Shown here: positions 1-9,378 of the stretch, one piece after another
Layout: each line of letters starts with the position of its first letter
Numbering within the stretch: position 1 is the stretch's first letter
Source of the DNA: Salirhabdus euzebyi
GTDB lineage: Bacteria > Bacillota > Bacilli > Bacillales > Alkalibacillaceae
Assembly: GCF_014207435.1 (NCBI RefSeq)
Contig: NZ_JACHGH010000003.1
Coordinates: forward strand, 248,001 to 312,000
Length of the DNA stretch: 64,000 nucleotides
Reading direction: 5' to 3'
Program-made: the position numbers and the translations under genes
The notes under the pieces: generated by a model
The model's input: only the letters and a program-made list of their open reading frames with translations
The model's database searches: none
What the model was told of the DNA's origin: nothing

Positions 1-240
1 ATCTACACTTAATTGTGCGCCATATAGTTCATCTAATTTTATACGTAATAATCGTTCACTTGGAAATTCCTTTGTACCTTTTTGTAGAACAAATGGTAGT
101 AAGGCTCTCTTTGTTGCATTTTCTCTACGTAAAGGAGAAAGGAAGCGGACCATAATCATATTGGTTTTAAATTTTTTAGTTGGGATGATATGCAGTTGAT
201 ATCCATTTTCAGCATATTGATACTCTTTTAATTCAGTCAT
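1..240 (-). CDS. ymfF: M16 peptidase-like protein, YmfF type (N-terminal part only)
   Basis: The frame starts with ATG at 240, behind a good AAGGAGG ribosome-binding site, and runs off the window edge, so only the first 80 residues are present (MTELKEYQYA...). The sequence contains a stretch like KKFKTNMIMVRF followed by KRALLPFVLQKGT and LDELYGAQLS, the pattern of the N-terminal beta-strand and first helices of YmfF/YmfH-type insulinase-like proteins. In B. subtilis ymfF and ymfH lie downstream of spoIIIE, which agrees with this position. The catalytic region is outside the window, so activity cannot be judged. The assignment rests on sequence flavour plus synteny. Confidence 0.75.
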   Translation of the reverse strand, partial: MTELKEYQYAENGYQLHIIPTKKFKTNMIMVRFLSPLRRENATKRALLPFVLQKGTKEFPSERLLRIKLDELYGAQLSVD

Positions 241-307
241 CAATATAAACCTCCTTTTTTCCATACCTACTTCTTATTAGCTTATCATGAATCAAAAAAA
301 GTATCCT

Positions 308-353
308 TAAAAAAGCAAAGGTTTAGCACACATTTACGCATGCCAAACCTTTA
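308..353 (-). terminator. intrinsic terminator of the nup operon
   Basis: Arms AAAGGTTT (317-324) and AAACCTTT (345-352) form a stem that extends inward by a G-U and three further pairs. On the minus strand a run of six T follows (complement of 309-314). It sits between nupQ and the ymfF-like gene and ends the nup transcript. Confidence 0.85.
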
Positions 354-361
354 CTTGAATT

Positions 362-1324
362 TTATCTGGATCCCTTTTCATAAGGTTTACCAAGAGCTTT
401 TGGTGATTCTGCTCTACCAATGAATCCAGCCAGCGCTAAAATGGTAAGAACGTATGGGGCTATAAGTAAATATACTTGTGGAATTTCTTTTAGTAATGGA
501 ATTCCACCACTTACCACACTTAGACTTTGGGCTAACCCGAAAAATAGTGCAGCACCTAAAGCTCCCATTGGATGCCACTTACCAAAAATCATGGCTGCTA
601 AGGCCATGAAGCCTTGACCACTAATAGTGGCATGAGAGAAGTCTAAGGAAATAGTTAGTGCAAAGACAGCTCCACCTAAACCACCTAAAAATCCTGACAT
701 TATAACAGCTATATATCGCATTTTATTAACATTAATACCATTTGTATCGGCTGCCATAGGGTGTTCCCCAACAGATCGTAACCTTAGTCCAAATGGCGTT
801 TTATATAACATATACCATACAAGTACAGCTGCTAGAACTGCCAACCACGATGTCCAGTATGTTTTCGAAAATAATAAAGGCCCAATGACAGGTATATCAC
901 TTAAAAGCCAAATACTTTCTCTGTAAAATGGTGCACTAACCATATCAGTTTGACCTTTTCCATACCATTGCTTCACTAAGAAAAGACCAATTCCTAACGC
1001 CAAGAAGTTAATGGCAACACCACTTACCACTTGATCAGCTCGCAACGTTATACTAGCTACTGCGTGGAAAGTTGCAAAAAGTGCTGATACGATCGCTGCA
1101 ACAAATATAGATACCCAAGGGGTCAATTCAGGACCGAAAACATCAACAAATGTCAGGTTAAATACTACCCCAACAAAAGCTCCCATCACCATTAAACCTT
1201 CTAGTCCTATGTTAATAACACCAGAACGTTCACTTAAAACACCACCAAGTGCCGTAAATATAAGAGGGGCTGCAAAAAAGATAGCCGCTGGTATAATTGA
1301 CTGCAAAATGTCAAAGAAACCCAT
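362..1324 (-). CDS. nupQ: nucleoside ABC transporter permease NupQ
   Basis: This 320-residue, very hydrophobic protein has about eight membrane segments and the motif GVLSERSGVINIGLEGLMV, typical of BMP-family (guanosine/nucleoside) permeases related to branched-chain amino acid permeases. It would form the heterodimeric membrane channel with NupP, powered by NupO and fed by lipoprotein NupN. ATG at 1324 follows AAAGGAGGGG; the stop codon of nupP directly abuts this start, so the two are translationally linked. In B. subtilis the orthologous system imports guanosine; the exact substrate here is inferred. No anomaly is seen in length or composition. Confidence 0.92.
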   Translation of the reverse strand: MGFFDILQSIIPAAIFFAAPLIFTALGGVLSERSGVINIGLEGLMVMGAFVGVVFNLTFVDVFGPELTPWVSIFVAAIVSALFATFHAVASITLRADQVVSGVAINFLALGIGLFLVKQWYGKGQTDMVSAPFYRESIWLLSDIPVIGPLLFSKTYWTSWLAVLAAVLVWYMLYKTPFGLRLRSVGEHPMAADTNGINVNKMRYIAVIMSGFLGGLGGAVFALTISLDFSHATISGQGFMALAAMIFGKWHPMGALGAALFFGLAQSLSVVSGGIPLLKEIPQVYLLIAPYVLTILALAGFIGRAESPKALGKPYEKGSR

Positions 1325-2371
1325 TTATTTCCCCTCCTTTTGAAAACGTGACAAGATCCAACGAATCATGTAGCTACCTGCCACAAAGAAAATAATAAGT
1401 GCAATAACGATATCAACAAGTTCGGAAGGTACACCAGCTTCTAATGGCATATTTAAAGCACCAGCTTTTAACGTACCGAAAAGGCCTGCTGCAAACACGA
1501 TTCCTAAACCAGCATTACCACCTAATAAAGCAACAGCGATACCGTCAAATCCGATATTCGTAAATCCAGACATCACATACATGTGTTGGAATGTTCCTAA
1601 GCCTTCCATCGCACCGGCAACTCCTGCAAAAGCACCGGATATCACCATTGATAAAATAATTTTCCTATCCACTTTCATGCCAGCATATTTAGACGCATGC
1701 TGATTAAAACCAACAGAACGTAGCTCGTAACCTTGTGTCGTTCTTTCTAATAAAAACCACATCACAAAAGCGCCAAATACTGCAATGATAATACCTAAGT
1801 GCATAGAAGAAAATTGAGTTAAATTGGTTAACCATTCTGTTCTTAACGAGGCACTTTCTGCAACGTATGGCGTAGAATCTTTTCCGTCTGTTAACAACGT
1901 ACGGATCACATGATTTGCAATATATAGTGCTGTGTAGTTTAACATAATCGTCACAATAACTTCATGAACGTGTAGCTTAGCTTTTAAAAGACCTGGGATA
2001 AAGCCCCAGAAAGCACCAGCTAAAGCTGCTACCAAAATAGCAAAAGGTAAATGGATTAAAGTCGGTAATTCAAATGCAGTACCTGCCCAAATGGCTGCTA
2101 ACCATCCGACAATAACTTGTCCTTCCACACCGATATTAAATAAACCAGTCCGAAAGGCAAATCCAACTGCTAACCCAGCAAGAATAAGGGGTGTTATTCT
2201 TCTTAATGTCTCACCTGTAAAATAAAGGTCTCCAAAAGCACCTTCCCATAGGGCAGCATATCCATTTATTGGATTGTAGCCTGAAACAAGCATGATGATA
2301 GCTCCAGCTAATAAACCTAAAAGAACAGATATTAACGCAACTAAAACAAAAGAGTATTTTTTATTAGCCAT
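1325..2371 (-). CDS. nupP: nucleoside ABC transporter permease NupP
   Basis: A 348-residue integral membrane protein with an N-terminal hydrophobic segment and the conserved GLAVGFAFRTGLFNIGVEGQ region of the BMP-type permease family. It is the larger of the two permease subunits and would pair with NupQ. Its ATG shares one base with the TAA of nupO (TAATG), a classic coupling arrangement, and its stop abuts the nupQ start, so nupO-P-Q are made as a unit. The transported substrate (probably guanosine or other nucleosides) is inferred from the B. subtilis nupNOPQ family. Confidence 0.92.
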   Translation of the reverse strand: MANKKYSFVLVALISVLLGLLAGAIIMLVSGYNPINGYAALWEGAFGDLYFTGETLRRITPLILAGLAVGFAFRTGLFNIGVEGQVIVGWLAAIWAGTAFELPTLIHLPFAILVAALAGAFWGFIPGLLKAKLHVHEVIVTIMLNYTALYIANHVIRTLLTDGKDSTPYVAESASLRTEWLTNLTQFSSMHLGIIIAVFGAFVMWFLLERTTQGYELRSVGFNQHASKYAGMKVDRKIILSMVISGAFAGVAGAMEGLGTFQHMYVMSGFTNIGFDGIAVALLGGNAGLGIVFAAGLFGTLKAGALNMPLEAGVPSELVDIVIALIIFFVAGSYMIRWILSRFQKEGK

Positions 2372-3900
2372 TAGCTCTCACCTACTTTCTGCCTCTTGCT
2401 ACCAGCCATTAGAAGTCCTAATTCTTCCTCAGAGGTTTCTTCTGGCTTCACAACCGCTACAATTTCCCCTTCATACATAACCGCAATTCGGTCACTAACG
2501 TTCATAATTTCGTCAAGTTCAAAAGAAAGTAACAATACAGCTTTTCCACTGTCTCTTTCCTCAATTAATTTTTGGTGAACAAACTCAATTGCCCCAACAT
2601 CTAAACCGCGAGTTGGCTGTGCAGCAATTAATAAATCCGGATTACGATCTACCTCTCGTCCAATAATTGCTTTTTGCTGATTCCCACCAGATAACGCCCG
2701 TGCTAAAGTGTGTTCACTAGGTGTTCTAACATCATATTCCTTAATTAATTTTCGGGCCTTATCATAAATTTCTTTAAAGTTTAAAATACCATTTTTCGCA
2801 TAAGGCTTTTGATAATACGTTTGTAAAACCATGTTCTCTCCAATTGGAAAGTCTAGAACTAAACCGAATTTGTGTCTATCCTGTGGGATATGCCCAACTC
2901 CTGATTCGGTTACTTTTCTCGGTTTTAAATCTGTAATATCCTTACCGTTTAAGTAAATTTTTCCGGACTCAACTTCACGCAATCCTGCAATTGCTTCAAT
3001 GAATTCGGTTTGTCCATTACCATCAACCCCAGCAATACCAACAATTTCTCCAGCTTTTATTTCTAAATTTAAATTGCGAACCATATCTACTTTCCTAGTG
3101 TCTTTCACAACTAAATCTTTCACAGAGAAAATAACTTCTTTAGGGGCTGCGGGAGTTTTCTCCGTTGTAAAGCTTACTTCCCGGCCAACCATTAAGGATG
3201 CAAGCTCAGATGGATTCGTTTTTGCTATATCCAGTGTATCGATTCCCTTACCACGACGGATTACTGTACAACGATCACATATTTCCATAATTTCTTTGAG
3301 TTTATGGGTAATTAAAATAATGGATTTCCCTTCACTAACTAGTGCTTTCATAATTTCCATTAATTCTTTAATCTCTTGTGGCGTTAAAACTGCAGTAGGT
3401 TCATCGAATATTAAAATTTCTGCACCACGGTATAATGTTTTCAATATTTCTACACGTTGCTGCATTCCAACAGAAATATTTTCAATTTTTGCTCGGGGAT
3501 CAACACGTAAGCCATATCGTTCAGATATTTCTTGAACTTCTCTCTCGGCTTTTGCCATATCAATCCTACCCATTTTTTTCGGTTCACTACCTAAAACGAT
3601 ATTTTCAGTAACCGTAAATTTTTCAATTAACATAAAATGTTGGTGTACCATTCCAATTCCTAAATCATTCGCCACATTCGGGTCTGTTATTTTAACTTCC
3701 TTCCCCCGAACACGAATTTCCCCTTTTTCTGGTTGATACAGTCCGAATAATACGTTCATTAAGGTTGATTTTCCTGCTCCATTCTCCCCTAAGAGAGCAT
3801 GAATTTCGCCTTTTTTTACTTGAAGGTTGACATTATCATTGGCTACAATCCCAGGAAACTCTTTACGTATGTCCAGCATTTCAATTACATACTCCACCAT
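2371..3900 (-). CDS. nupO: nucleoside ABC transporter ATPase NupO (two ATP-binding domains)
   Basis: This 509-residue protein carries two ABC domains. The first has an intact Walker A (GENGAGKST, residues 38-46) and signature SVGMQQ; the second has GVDGNGQTE, where the Walker A lysine is replaced by glutamine, and signature LSGGNQQ. A degenerate second site is usual in this sugar/nucleoside ATPase family. The frame extends upstream to a TTG at 3921, but ATG at 3900 is preceded by AAAGGAGTG at ideal spacing and begins the conserved MVEYVIEM..., so it is chosen. It energises NupP/NupQ. About 280 bases with two hairpins separate it from nupN. Confidence 0.93.
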   Translation of the reverse strand: MVEYVIEMLDIRKEFPGIVANDNVNLQVKKGEIHALLGENGAGKSTLMNVLFGLYQPEKGEIRVRGKEVKITDPNVANDLGIGMVHQHFMLIEKFTVTENIVLGSEPKKMGRIDMAKAEREVQEISERYGLRVDPRAKIENISVGMQQRVEILKTLYRGAEILIFDEPTAVLTPQEIKELMEIMKALVSEGKSIILITHKLKEIMEICDRCTVIRRGKGIDTLDIAKTNPSELASLMVGREVSFTTEKTPAAPKEVIFSVKDLVVKDTRKVDMVRNLNLEIKAGEIVGIAGVDGNGQTEFIEAIAGLREVESGKIYLNGKDITDLKPRKVTESGVGHIPQDRHKFGLVLDFPIGENMVLQTYYQKPYAKNGILNFKEIYDKARKLIKEYDVRTPSEHTLARALSGGNQQKAIIGREVDRNPDLLIAAQPTRGLDVGAIEFVHQKLIEERDSGKAVLLLSFELDEIMNVSDRIAVMYEGEIVAVVKPEETSEEELGLLMAGSKRQKVGES

Positions 3901-4032
3901 TTTCACTCCTTTTCCAAACAAAGGTCATATCATTACATGACATCATATAAGTACGAAAAAACATTTTTTAATGGGACTTAAAACAAATTAATTGTGGCAA
4001 TGTTTATTGTTCGCAACATTGTTTTTCTATAT

Positions 4033-4095
4033 GAAAAAATCCCAAATGAAAAGGGCTGGAAAGTTCATGTTTTCTCTTCATTTGAGATTTTTTTC
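4033..4095 (-). terminator. imperfect hairpin between nupN and nupO
   Basis: An imperfect inverted repeat pairs AAAAAATCccAAATGAA with TTCATTTGaGATTTTTTT, with a long loop. The outer A/T runs give a U-rich tail on either strand. It lies behind the stronger nupN terminator and may trim or stabilise read-through RNA. Confidence 0.45.
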
Positions 4096-4123
4096 TTAAA
4101 AAAGCGTTTTCTTTCAAAGATAG

Positions 4124-4152
4124 AAAAAAGGCTAGAACAAGTCTAGCCTTTT
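4124..4152 (-). terminator. intrinsic terminator directly after nupN
   Basis: A perfect 11-bp stem (AAAAGGCTAGA 4126-4136 and TCTAGCCTTTT 4142-4152) has a 5-nt loop and a T6 tail on the minus strand. Its place inside the nup cluster would make lipoprotein mRNA more abundant than the ATPase/permease mRNA, which depend on read-through. Confidence 0.88.
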
Positions 4153-4182
4153 GTTCTACTTACTTTTGGAACAAACCGTGAT

Positions 4183-5319
4183 TTATAGATTGCCTAAATA
4201 TGCCTCTAATTCATCATGATTTTGTGGAACTTCAACTTCACCAGCAGCAATACGTTCTTTCCAGCTGTTCACTTCATTAAGAATTTCTTCTGTTAAAGCT
4301 TCTTTGTTTGTTTCAGCAACAGCAATACCGTTATCATTTAAACCATATGCAAGGATTTCTCCACCTGGGAATTCACCATTCATTGCTCTTGTAGCAACGT
4401 CAGCAACTGCTACGTCCACGCGTTTAACCATAGAAGTTAATGTTACGTTATCATCTGTATCAGGTACTGCGCCTTCTTCATATTGGTCACGGTCTACACC
4501 GATTACCCAATAGTTTCCATCTGGGTCGTTTTTCTTAAGGTCTTTCGCTTCTGTGAATACACCATTACCAGTTCCACCAGCAGCGTGATAAATTACATCA
4601 ATACCAGAGTTATACATGAAAGAAGCAATTTGTTTCCCTTTATCTGCTTTATCAAATGCACCAGCATATTGAACTTCTACTTGGATGTCAGGGTTTACAG
4701 ATGCAACACCCGCACGGAATCCAACTTCGAACTTATTGATTAGCTCGCTATCAACACCACCAATAAATCCTACTTTATTTGATTGTGTTTTTTGTGCTGC
4801 AGCAACACCAACTAGGAATGAACCTACATGCTCTTGGAATGTGATGCTTGCAACGTTATCAGCTTCAACTACAGAATCTACAATCGCAAAATTTGTATCA
4901 GGATATTGTCCTGAAACTTGCGTAATAGCGTCTGCTAACATAAAACCAATACCAAAAATCAAGTTGTACTCTTCACGCACAAGACGATTTAAATTGGTGT
5001 TGTAATCTGCATTAGATTCAGATTGCGCATAAGTATAGCCTTCCATTTCAGTCATACCTTGTTCTTCACCAAAAGCTTTTAAGCCTTCCCAAGCAGATTG
5101 GTTAAAGGACTTATCGTCAACACCACCAACATCAGTTACCATACCAACTTTAAAATCAGTAGCGCCTCCTTCTTCTGCTTGATCTCCACCTTCAGCTTGC
5201 TCATTTTCAGTATCTCCGCCATTGCCTGTGTCTTCATCATCAGCAGTTCCACAAGCTCCAAGAACTAAACCTACAGCTAACAATAGTGCAAATAGGTAAA
5301 ATAAACGATTTTTCAACAT
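4183..5319 (-). CDS. nupN: BMP-family nucleoside-binding lipoprotein NupN
   Basis: A 378-residue lipoprotein. The signal peptide ends in lipobox LGAC with Cys23 as the lipidation site, followed by an acidic Gly/Glu/Asp-rich linker (about residues 25-52). The PF02608-type body begins at FKVGMVTDVGGVDDKSFNQS and contains NKVGFIGG and VIYHAAGGTGNGVF, typical of basic membrane protein/nucleoside receptors. ATG follows AGGGGGT. It is the extracellular receptor of the NupNOPQ importer. Its own terminator follows it, consistent with the receptor being made in excess. Substrate is inferred from the B. subtilis guanosine transporter. Confidence 0.94.
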   Translation of the reverse strand: MLKNRLFYLFALLLAVGLVLGACGTADDEDTGNGGDTENEQAEGGDQAEEGGATDFKVGMVTDVGGVDDKSFNQSAWEGLKAFGEEQGMTEMEGYTYAQSESNADYNTNLNRLVREEYNLIFGIGFMLADAITQVSGQYPDTNFAIVDSVVEADNVASITFQEHVGSFLVGVAAAQKTQSNKVGFIGGVDSELINKFEVGFRAGVASVNPDIQVEVQYAGAFDKADKGKQIASFMYNSGIDVIYHAAGGTGNGVFTEAKDLKKNDPDGNYWVIGVDRDQYEEGAVPDTDDNVTLTSMVKRVDVAVADVATRAMNGEFPGGEILAYGLNDNGIAVAETNKEALTEEILNEVNSWKERIAAGEVEVPQNHDELEAYLGNL

Positions 5320-5561
5320 TACTTGTTACCCCCTAAAATTTTTTATTATAGTTTTAAACTGACTATAAATAGTAATTTTTATACTTAAAGAGTACGGACC
5401 ACCTACTAAAACGGAAATTCATTCTTCTTCGCAACCCTAAAATGAGAACCTTTTTCTACATTAGTTATACGATAGGTTGTCCGAATGCGTTCTAACTTTA
5501 AATACAAAACTGGGAATTTGACATGAGTCAAAATCTACATTTTACTATCCACATCGACAAT

Positions 5562-5599
5562 AATATAACACTTTTATCCAGACAAATAAACAGAAACTT
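5562..5599 (-). promoter_or_regulatory. candidate nupN promoter with overlapping CodY-like box
   Basis: On the minus strand TTTATT (5585-5590) and TATATT (5562-5567) are spaced by 17 nt. The 15-mer at 5585-5599 matches 11 of 15 positions of the CodY consensus AATTTTCWGAAAATT and overlaps the -35. CodY repression of nupN is known in B. subtilis; here it is an inference from this weak match. Confidence 0.35.
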
Positions 5600-5640
5600 A
5601 ATAAAATATTTACATAAATGGTAATTTTGTGTGTCCAATA

Positions 5641-5668
5641 CAAAAAGTCCTTTCAAAAAGACTTTTTA
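5641..5668 (-). terminator. terminator after spoIIIE
   Basis: AAAAAGTC and GACTTTTT arms enclose a 10-nt loop. The stem itself ends in a T run on the minus strand, about 40 nt beyond the spoIIIE stop codon. Confidence 0.7.
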
Positions 5669-5705
5669 TACATTACTTTTTAATGCTAATTATATCTTTA
5701 CTTTT

Positions 5706-8018
5706 TTAAGATGTTTTCTCTTCTTCCACATTGTTTACTAATACTTTTCTTGGCTTACTTCCTTCATAAGGACCAACTATTCCTCTGTCTTCCATTGCAT
5801 CAATTAACCGAGCAGCTCTCGTATAACCTACTCTAAATCGTCTTTGCAGCATGGAGACACTTGCACTTTGCATTTCTAGAACAAGTTGAACAGCATCATC
5901 AAATAAGTCATCATCCACTTCCTGAACTACTTCTGTTTCTTCTTCAGGTATCATTTCCTGTTGATACTGTGCTTTTTGTTGTTCAATACAATGGTCTACA
6001 ACTCTTTCTACCTCTTCATCAGATAGAAATGCACCTTGTATACGGGTTGGTTTTGAAGCGCCTACTGGAAGGAACAACATGTCACCACGACCTAGTAGCT
6101 TCTCAGCACCACCTGAATCAAGTATTGTTCTGGAATCAGTTTGAGAAGACACACTGAAAGCAATTCTAGATGGAATATTCGCTTTTATAACACCTGTTAT
6201 CACGTCTACAGAAGGTCGTTGGGTAGCTATAATCAAATGGATCCCTGCAGCCCTCGCCATCTGTGCTAACCTTGTGATGGCATCCTCCACATCCCCAGAT
6301 GCGACCATCATTAAGTCTGCAAGCTCATCTATTAAAACAACAACATAAGGCAATAAAGGTTGTGTTTCTCCATTGACACTATTCATTCTCTTCACATATT
6401 CATTGTAGCCTTCAATGTTTCTTGTACCTGTATCAGAAAATAAATCATATCTTCGCTCCATTTCTGATACTACTTTTTTTAATGCTCTTGCTGCCTTTTT
6501 CGGATCTGTCACTACTGGTGATAATAAATGCGGTATACCGTTATATACGTTTAGCTCTACCTTTTTAGGATCAATCATCATCATCTTTACTTCATGAGGC
6601 TTAGCTCGCATTAAAATACTCGTAATGATTCCATTTACACACACACTTTTACCGCTACCAGTTGCACCAGCAATAAGTAAGTGCGGCATTCTGTTTAATT
6701 CAGCTGTAACTGCATCTCCTGATATGTTTCGCCCTAAACCAAAGGATAATTTCGAATCAGAATTTGCATCTAGTACTTCTCTTAAAGAAACAGTGGCAAT
6801 TTCATGATTGGGAACTTCAATTCCGATAGCTGATTTACCTGGGATAGGTGCTTCAATTCTTAAGTCCTTTGCAGCTAAAGCAAGTGCTAAATCATCGTGT
6901 AAATTAACGATTTTACTTACTTTTACACCCGCACTCGGATATATCTCATATTTTGTAACGGATGGACCGACGTGAACTTTCGCAACTTTTGCTTTCACCC
7001 CGAAGCTTTCAAAGGTACGCTCTAACTTTCTAACGGTTGCTTGAATTTGTGCCTTTTCTTGTTGCTGAGAATTTTGAATTGGTTCTGCCAATAAATCTGG
7101 TGAAGGTAAAATATACTCTTCGTTTTCTAATTCGGTTAATGGTAGAGCTTTCTCTATATCTGTTTGATCAAAATCCTTTTCATCCTCTATATCTTCGTCT
7201 GGTTTAGTAGACGCATTTGAGGAATCATATGATTGTTTCTGGTAGGCAACATCAGTAAAGTCTTGTATAATCGGTTCCTCATTCTGATTTAAATCGTCCA
7301 CAACAATGTGACTTAAATCAACCTCCATATCTTGAAATTCTTCTGATTGATTTAGTTCCTGTTTCTCTTCTTTTTGTTTTTTCTTCTCTTCTAGCTTTTG
7401 TTTTATTTCATTTTTATAAGCAATTAGCTTGTCCTTTATTCCGCTATAACAATTTCTAATAAAATCTCCTAAAGAGAATTGAGTCATGAACAATAAGCCA
7501 ACGATAAACCCGAAAAAGGCTAAAATTTTAGCCCCAGTTGGAGAAAATAAGTAATAACTAAATGCATAAAAGCTAGCACCAAATAGTCCGCCACCTAAAT
7601 AAGAAGCATCTACTTCTCCACTCATATATAGGCTAAAGTATTCCCACGTCGTTCTTAGTATGGAAGTTTCCATCACTGTCGACATAATGGGTTCATACCG
7701 CTGAACATGTGTAAATAAAAGCAAGGAAGTAAACATAATATAAAAACCTATTAACTTATTATGTAAGAAATTAGGCCACTCTCGCTTTACCATGACATAG
7801 ATTCCTAAGCCAAACAAAAACAAAGAAGGAATAGTAAACCAAAAACCGAAAAATAAACGGGATAAATTTTCTAGGCCTCTTGGAATAAATCCTGCAGCAA
7901 TTGCACTTATTCCACTAGAGAAAATTGCTAAGGATAGAAAGAGTAATCCTATTAATTCAAACTTTAATCCTTTACGAATAGACTTTTTACTTCTTTTTTT
8001 ACTTCTCTTTTTTGCCAT
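5706..8018 (-). CDS. spoIIIE: DNA translocase SpoIIIE/FtsK
   Basis: 770 residues. A lysine/arginine-rich start is followed by four membrane segments (roughly residues 20-190), a charged linker of low complexity (about 200-300) and the RecA-like motor with Walker A GATGSGKS (near residue 453) and a DELADLMM Walker B region. The C-terminal winged-helix gamma domain (about 705-765) recognises polar DNA motifs. In sporulation SpoIIIE pumps the chromosome into the forespore; it also clears septum-trapped DNA in growth. ATG follows GAGGTG. A terminator after ylzJ and one behind the gene indicate its own transcript. Length is close to the B. subtilis protein. Confidence 0.95.
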   Translation of the reverse strand: MAKKRSKKRSKKSIRKGLKFELIGLLFLSLAIFSSGISAIAAGFIPRGLENLSRLFFGFWFTIPSLFLFGLGIYVMVKREWPNFLHNKLIGFYIMFTSLLLFTHVQRYEPIMSTVMETSILRTTWEYFSLYMSGEVDASYLGGGLFGASFYAFSYYLFSPTGAKILAFFGFIVGLLFMTQFSLGDFIRNCYSGIKDKLIAYKNEIKQKLEEKKKQKEEKQELNQSEEFQDMEVDLSHIVVDDLNQNEEPIIQDFTDVAYQKQSYDSSNASTKPDEDIEDEKDFDQTDIEKALPLTELENEEYILPSPDLLAEPIQNSQQQEKAQIQATVRKLERTFESFGVKAKVAKVHVGPSVTKYEIYPSAGVKVSKIVNLHDDLALALAAKDLRIEAPIPGKSAIGIEVPNHEIATVSLREVLDANSDSKLSFGLGRNISGDAVTAELNRMPHLLIAGATGSGKSVCVNGIITSILMRAKPHEVKMMMIDPKKVELNVYNGIPHLLSPVVTDPKKAARALKKVVSEMERRYDLFSDTGTRNIEGYNEYVKRMNSVNGETQPLLPYVVVLIDELADLMMVASGDVEDAITRLAQMARAAGIHLIIATQRPSVDVITGVIKANIPSRIAFSVSSQTDSRTILDSGGAEKLLGRGDMLFLPVGASKPTRIQGAFLSDEEVERVVDHCIEQQKAQYQQEMIPEEETEVVQEVDDDLFDDAVQLVLEMQSASVSMLQRRFRVGYTRAARLIDAMEDRGIVGPYEGSKPRKVLVNNVEEEKTS

Positions 8019-8182
8019 ATTTTTTCACCTCAAAAAATACGAAATAAACATCATCCCGTTCTAGAAGATCAAGCAAGTTGATAAATCTATTTTTTACTAG
8101 CTTTGCTATGAACTGTATAAGATGTATGTTAATTCTAGTATGTAAAAACTGTTTTTCCTAATTTACTAGTTTCAAACGAAAA

Positions 8183-8213
8183 ATAAAGATAAGCAGCCAG
8201 AGTTTGGCTGCTC
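8183..8213 (-). terminator. terminator after tepA-ylzJ
   Basis: A perfect 8-bp stem AGCAGCCA (8192-8199) / TGGCTGCT (8205-8212) is followed on the minus strand by TATCTTTATTTTT, a T-rich but interrupted tail. It separates ylzJ from spoIIIE. Confidence 0.75.
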
Positions 8214-8300
8214 TATTTTACGTTCATTATAGCATAGAGAAAAACTGTTTTGTAAAGTAAACCTGGCGATTTGTCCTTCTGAATAGACGAGGAAATTTGG

Positions 8301-8513
8301 TCAGAATAATCTTATTTTGTTACCTGGGCAAAGTTGCTGATCTAAATAGTCATTTGGATTTGTTGAGGCCATTTGTACGATTTCGTATGAACCATCACTT
8401 AAATCCTTTAATTTCAACATCTTTCCTTGATAAGAATACCATTTATGGGACTCAAATTCTTGCTCCTCATCAGGAAAAATATCATGCTCACTAAGCGGGG
8501 TGTACAAAATCAT
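8301..8513 (-). CDS. ylzJ: YlzJ-like small protein
   Basis: A 70-residue soluble protein starting [14 protein letters not shown] and containing [11 protein letters not shown], the pattern of the YlzJ family found between tepA and spoIIIE in bacilli. Its function is unknown. The ATG overlaps the tepA stop in an ATGA junction (4 nt), so translation is coupled to tepA. No membrane segment or catalytic motif is visible. Confidence 0.85.
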   Translation of the reverse strand: MILYTPLSEHDIFPDEEQEFESHKWYSYQGKMLKLKDLSDGSYEIVQMASTNPNDYLDQQLCPGNKIRLF

Positions 8514-9250
8514 TGTATCACCTGACCTTCTCCTTTATTTCTTCTTTCCTCAATTAATTGGTTTAGTTTTTCCATCGCTTCTTTAACGCCACCAATTTCA
8601 TTAATTAATCCATATTCAACTGCATCAGTACCAACTACGTTCGTTCCTATATCACGAGTTAAGTTACCTTTTTCGAACATAAGTTCCTTAAACTTTTCTT
8701 GGGATATTTGGGAATGTCTCGTTACAAAATTAATGACCCGTTCCTGCATTTTATCCAAGTACTCAAACGTTTGTGGTACACCAATAACTAATCCTGTAAG
8801 ACGTATTGGATGAATTGTCATCGTCGCTGTACTTGCGATAAACGAGTAATCCGTTGAGACAGCAATTGGAACACCAATAGAATGCCCTCCACCTAATACA
8901 ATGGACACAGTTGGTTTTGATAAGGAGGCAATCATTTCAGAAATGGCAAGCCCAGCTTCAACGTCTCCCCCAACTGTATTAAGCAAAACAATAAGACCTT
9001 CAATTTTAGGGTTTTGTTCAATTGCAATAATTTGTGGAATTAAATGTTCATATTTAGTCGTTTTGTTACGCGGTGGCAATTGTACATGTCCTTCAACCTG
9101 CCCAATAATTGGAAGGATATGTATATTAGAATCTGGAGACGATGCAACATTTGTCTGCCCAAGTTGCTGAATTTTTTGTACAATTGAACTCATATTTCCT
9201 TCTTTCTCTGGTTGTTGTTGATTTCCATCTTTTTCTGAATCATTCATCAC
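8510..9250 (-). CDS. tepA: ClpP-like serine protease TepA
   Basis: 246 residues with a ClpP/crotonase-type fold: [14 protein letters not shown] oxyanion region, nucleophile Ser124 in GGGHSIG, and His147 in MTIHPIR. The first 40 residues are polar and specific to TepA proteins. B. subtilis TepA degrades small acid-soluble proteins and has been linked to protein export and spore outgrowth. The frame begins GTG-ATG: GTG at 9250 lies 10 nt after GGAG and the ATG at 9247 lies 13 nt after it, so GTG is kept, with one residue of doubt. Unlike in B. subtilis, no rnjB gene lies between this gene and dapA. Confidence 0.9.
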   Translation of the reverse strand: MMNDSEKDGNQQQPEKEGNMSSIVQKIQQLGQTNVASSPDSNIHILPIIGQVEGHVQLPPRNKTTKYEHLIPQIIAIEQNPKIEGLIVLLNTVGGDVEAGLAISEMIASLSKPTVSIVLGGGHSIGVPIAVSTDYSFIASTATMTIHPIRLTGLVIGVPQTFEYLDKMQERVINFVTRHSQISQEKFKELMFEKGNLTRDIGTNVVGTDAVEYGLINEIGGVKEAMEKLNQLIEERRNKGEGQVIQ

Positions 9251-9342
9251 AATACCATCGCTCCTTTCCCATATTTAGCCTTATTATGACCTGAACAACG
9301 GATGAGCATACATATGATATTTTTCTCCGTAATTAGAGCGGG

Positions 9343-9377
9343 AAAAATAAAAAAGCCGACAAAACTGTCGACTTTTC
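9343..9377 (-). terminator. terminator after dapA
   Basis: AAAAGCCGAC (9351-9360) pairs with GTCGACTTTT (9367-9376) over ten positions including one G-U. A tail of T6-A-T5 follows on the minus strand. It is a strong stop for the asd-dapG-dapA transcript. Confidence 0.92.
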
Positions 9378-9378
9378 C

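Larger units (their letters stand above)
5320..5705 (-). other. 386-bp upstream region of nupN
   Basis: No coding frame is convincing here. It holds the spoIIIE terminator at its spoIIIE-proximal end (5641-5668), a candidate nupN promoter (5562-5590), a small inverted repeat TTGAC-ATGA-GTCAA (5518-5531) whose minus-strand reading starts with a TTGACT -35-like hexamer, and a long untranslated leader. I looked for purine and preQ1 riboswitch cores and did not recognise them. Confidence 0.6.

Noticed and set aside
2999-3535. 178-residue plus-strand frame antisense to nupO
   Set aside because: It lies fully opposite a well-defined ATPase gene, shows no recognisable motif and no ribosome-binding site.
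2371-3900. Degenerate second Walker A of NupO as a sign of gene damage
   Set aside because: Glutamine in place of lysine in the second ATP site is usual for this duplicated ATPase family.
3996-4016. PurR-box-like GCGAACAATA on the minus strand between nupN and nupO
   Set aside because: Only one half-site, not near a promoter of nupN, and part of a CAATGTT/AACATTG hairpin; insufficient for a PurR site.
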